Below, one piece after another: positions 6,111 to 7,719 of a stretch of 7,719 bases of DNA. Below the pieces are notes generated by a model. That model was not told where the DNA came from. It searched no databases and was given only the letters and a program-made list of their open reading frames with translations. The translations under genes were made by a program, and so were the position numbers. Origin of the DNA: CAZDKO01 sp964506075 [NCBI: uncultured bacterium] (GTDB taxonomy: Bacteria; CAZDME01; JAYEMH01); NCBI GenBank assembly GCA_964506075.1, contig CAZDKO010000048.1, positions 1-7,719 on the forward strand, in the 5' to 3' direction. How positions within the stretch are numbered: the stretch's first letter is position 1; each line of letters begins with the position of its first letter.

Positions 6111-6215
6111 TCATACGGTAAATTTGCCTTTTACAAAAAAAGATGCTAACCGTTTTCTTAAATTATGACTTAATATCTTCCTTACTTCATCGTCAAGAAA
6201 TAATCTGTTCTGCAT
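6111..6215 (-). CDS. Hypothetical 34-residue basic small ORF
   Basis: ATG at 6215, 16 nt after the stop of the PEP-CTERM gene ending at 6232, with a short-spaced GCAGGA before it. It begins MQNRLFLDDEVRKILSHNLR and ends in a basic, hydrophobic stretch before TGA at 6111-6113. No homology was recognised. Together with the next two ORFs it is the only coding potential seen in the 420 bp between 5813 and 6231. Confidence 0.2.
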   Translation of the reverse strand: MQNRLFLDDEVRKILSHNLRKRLASFFVKGKFTV

Positions 6216-6231
6216 AAAATCCTGCTCTTTC

Positions 6232-7059
6232 TTACGCTTTTTTGTTATTAACATTTCTTTTTCTTAAAAAAGAAGTTAGTCCAACTAAACCACTAGCCAT
6301 CATTAACCAGGTTCCCGGTTCAGGAACGTTTTCATCCGAAGATAAATGTATGTTTCCCACGATAACGTCATTGGCGCAGGTAGCCGTTGACCAGTAAACC
6401 CCGATATCACCGGTAAATCCGGCCGGTAAGAAATCAGTGGTATCTAAAGTGAACGTTATCCTGTTATCCGGACTTGGAGTCGGGTATGCATACCAGGAAA
6501 CCGCGGTAGTCCCAACTATATTAGTGCCATTAGCTCTGACATAAGCGGGACGAGTCGTAGCGGGAGAACTTTCCAGTCTCCAGTTGGTCCCGTAATAACC
6601 GGTAAAACCGGCCGGCATGTAAGCACTGGCTAAATAAAGACTACTAATTTGATATAACTGCCCGGCACTAACCGTACCGTCATTTATCCCGTCAGGAATG
6701 GAAGGGTCATTATGTCCGACTAAAGCCAGAGCGTATTCATAAGTCCCGTCCAGATTAACGTCAATCATAAAATCCCCGGGGGTAGTATGCCAGCTTACGC
6801 CGTTTCCTCCTGTATATCCGGACTGCGGGTAATTGCTGAAGATTTTAATCTCTAAATTATTACCCGTTTGAGTGTATTCAAAACCATAACTTTCAAACGC
6901 TTTGTTGCCAAGCATATCAGCCCAGTTACCGTTATCAGAACGCTGAACAAAAGCAGCGTTAGAGCCAGCATCCTGAATGTAAGTGGATGCTTCGGCACTA
7001 AAGCTCACTAAAGATATCACGGCAAAAATCAACATTAAATTTACCGTCGTATATTTCAT
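6232..7059 (-). CDS. PEP-CTERM secreted protein, tandem copy A
   Basis: 275 residues from the ATG at 7059, chosen because AGGAG lies 8 nt upstream and the protein then begins with a classic signal peptide (MKYTTVNLMLIFAVISLVSF, cleavage near AEA at 24). An in-frame upstream ATG at 7128 would add 23 basic residues and also has a good ribosome binding site. The mature part holds DVNLDG (about 100-105), shaped like a calcium-binding loop (D-x-N-x-D-G), and GNIHLSSDENVPEP leading into the PEP-CTERM (PEP at 246-248), then WLMMASGLVGLTSFL and basic RKRNVNNKKA. It is an expected substrate of the exosortase. It is a paralogue of the partial gene to its right, with no indels over at least 490 bp. Function beyond secretion is unknown. 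Confidence 0.9.
   Translation of the reverse strand: MKYTTVNLMLIFAVISLVSFSAEASTYIQDAGSNAAFVQRSDNGNWADMLGNKAFESYGFEYTQTGNNLEIKIFSNYPQSGYTGGNGVSWHTTPGDFMIDVNLDGTYEYALALVGHNDPSIPDGINDGTVSAGQLYQISSLYLASAYMPAGFTGYYGTNWRLESSPATTRPAYVRANGTNIVGTTAVSWYAYPTPSPDNRITFTLDTTDFLPAGFTGDIGVYWSTATCANDVIVGNIHLSSDENVPEPGTWLMMASGLVGLTSFLRKRNVNNKKA
6563..6793. repeat. 231-bp direct repeat, copy 1
   Basis: Identical base for base to 7489-7719 (constant offset 926, no gaps). It codes for residues about 89-165 of PEP-CTERM copy A. Identity ends sharply at 6562. The other end is set by the window edge in the partner, so the true repeat may be longer. Confidence 0.97.
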
Positions 7060-7141
7060 TAAACTTTCTCCTCTTTTAGAGAACTTTCTTCTGAATGTTT
7101 TATTTAAAATAAACCGTAATCTTCTCATTTTCTTCTCTCCT
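7060..7141 (-). promoter_or_regulatory. Upstream in-frame initiation site before copy A
   Basis: AGGAG (7137-7141) sits 8 nt before an ATG at 7128 that is in frame with the gene, and a second AGGAG (7068-7072) sits 8 nt before the ATG at 7059. Starting at 7128 gives an Arg/Lys-rich N-terminal extension (MRRLRFILNKTFRRKFSKRG) ahead of the signal peptide. Either the protein has two starts, or the upstream segment is a leader that couples translation to the preceding gene, whose stop is 26 bp away. Confidence 0.5.
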
Positions 7142-7154
7142 TTTTTTATATGGT

Positions 7155-7719
7155 TTATAAGTGGAATTTAACCTGATTATTTTTCTTAAATCTGAAAGAC
7201 ACCAGGCCAATTAAACCACAGCCCATCATTAACCAGGTGCCGGGTTCCGGAACATTTTCATCCGAAGATAAATGTATGTTTCCCACGATAACGTCATTAG
7301 CGCAGGTAGCCGTTGACCAGTAAACCCCGATGTCACCGGTAAAATCAGCCGGTAAGAAATCAGTGGTGTCTAAAGTGAACGTTATCTTGTAATCCGGATT
7401 TGAAGTCGGGTATGGAGTCCAGGAAACCCCGGCGGTTCCGACTATATTGGTGCCATCAGCTCTGGCATAAGCAGGATAAGTCGTTGCCGGAGAACTTTCC
7501 AGTCTCCAGTTGGTCCCGTAATAACCGGTAAAACCGGCCGGCATGTAAGCACTGGCTAAATAAAGACTACTAATTTGATATAACTGCCCGGCACTAACCG
7601 TACCGTCATTTATCCCGTCAGGAATGGAAGGGTCATTATGTCCGACTAAAGCCAGAGCGTATTCATAAGTCCCGTCCAGATTAACGTCAATCATAAAATC
7701 CCCGGGGGTAGTATGCCAG
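7155..7719 (-). CDS. PEP-CTERM secreted protein, tandem copy B (partial, runs off right edge)
   Basis: The 3' part (187 whole codons plus the stop) of a gene paralogous to copy A. The frame is open to the window edge and the first visible codons match copy A (HTTPGDF before MIDVNLDG), so the Met at 7694 is internal and not the start. It carries the same DVNLDG loop, GNIHLSSDENVPEP, hydrophobic TWLMMGCGLIGLVSF and a basic tail RFKKNNQVKFHL. The C-terminal membrane segment and tail differ strongly from copy A while the region before them is nearly identical. It is an exosortase substrate by motif and the first visible gene of the array; its signal peptide is outside the window. Confidence 0.9.
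   Translation of the reverse strand, partial: WHTTPGDFMIDVNLDGTYEYALALVGHNDPSIPDGINDGTVSAGQLYQISSLYLASAYMPAGFTGYYGTNWRLESSPATTYPAYARADGTNIVGTAGVSWTPYPTSNPDYKITFTLDTTDFLPADFTGDIGVYWSTATCANDVIVGNIHLSSDENVPEPGTWLMMGCGLIGLVSFRFKKNNQVKFHL
7489..7719. repeat. 231-bp direct repeat, copy 2
   Basis: Identical to 6563-6793. It runs to the window edge inside PEP-CTERM copy B. Absence of even synonymous changes points to very recent duplication or gene conversion, or an assembly effect. Confidence 0.97.

Noticed and set aside
6100-6117. CGTAT / ATACG inverted repeat
   Set aside because: Only a 5-bp stem in AT-rich DNA, expected by chance; no T-run or gene-end position.
6983-7171. Short plus-strand frame over the start of copy A
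   Set aside because: Antisense to the signal peptide; no ribosome binding site or recognisable product.
7692-7694. ATG at 7694 as the start of PEP-CTERM copy B
   Set aside because: The frame continues upstream to the edge and matches copy A codon for codon, so this Met is internal.
1-7719. CRISPR array, tRNA, rRNA or complete insertion sequence
   Set aside because: No spaced short repeats, cloverleaf-like sequences, transposase motifs or terminal inverted repeats were found; the only large repeat is the tandem paralogue.

Overview
All recognisable genes in this AT-rich window lie on the minus strand, so transcription runs from the right end to the left end. The window is an exosortase/PEP-CTERM protein-sorting locus next to a housekeeping gene, thrS. 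Exosortase systems occur in Gram-negative, exopolysaccharide-producing, mostly environmental bacteria. A low-GC genome, a separate epsI gene and a lipobox lipoprotein suggest a deep-branching Gram-negative lineage (Omnitrophota or a similar uncultured phylum would fit). That placement is inference; no taxonomic marker was aligned.

Layout in transcription order. (1) 7719-6232: two tandem, closely related PEP-CTERM secreted proteins; the first is cut by the window edge. They share a 231-bp block with no difference at all. (2) 6231-5813: a 420-bp stretch without a recognisable gene, holding three very small ORFs with plausible ribosome binding sites. (3) 5812-5297 and 5150-4398: two more, unrelated PEP-CTERM proteins; a 7-codon micro-ORF with a perfect Shine-Dalgarno sits between them. 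(4) 4397-4124: an intergenic stretch with a possible gene remnant and a near-consensus sigma70 promoter. (5) 4123-630: a tight four-gene unit made of a polytopic membrane protein, a TPR lipoprotein, the exosortase and EpsI. Junctions are 1 bp, 0 bp and a 17-bp overlap. (6) 629-469: an intergenic region with a thrS promoter and a terminator-like hairpin just before the thrS ribosome binding site. (7) 468-1: the 5' part of thrS, coding for a threonyl-tRNA synthetase without the N-terminal TGS domain.

How the genes work together: the four substrates carry an N-terminal signal peptide and a C-terminal Pro-Glu-Pro motif, hydrophobic segment and basic tail. The exosortase (Cys177/Arg222/His243) is expected to cleave that tail in the inner membrane as the proteins move to the surface. 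EpsI is the usual partner of exosortase in exopolysaccharide/PEP-CTERM loci. The TPR lipoprotein and the membrane protein are co-transcribed with them and are candidate accessory factors, with no function assignable from sequence alone.

The points most worth a second look are the attenuator-like thrS leader, the probably leaderless mRNA of the exosortase operon, the mosaic tandem PEP-CTERM pair, the upstream start sites or micro-ORFs in front of PEP-CTERM genes, and the small-ORF cluster at 5857-6215.
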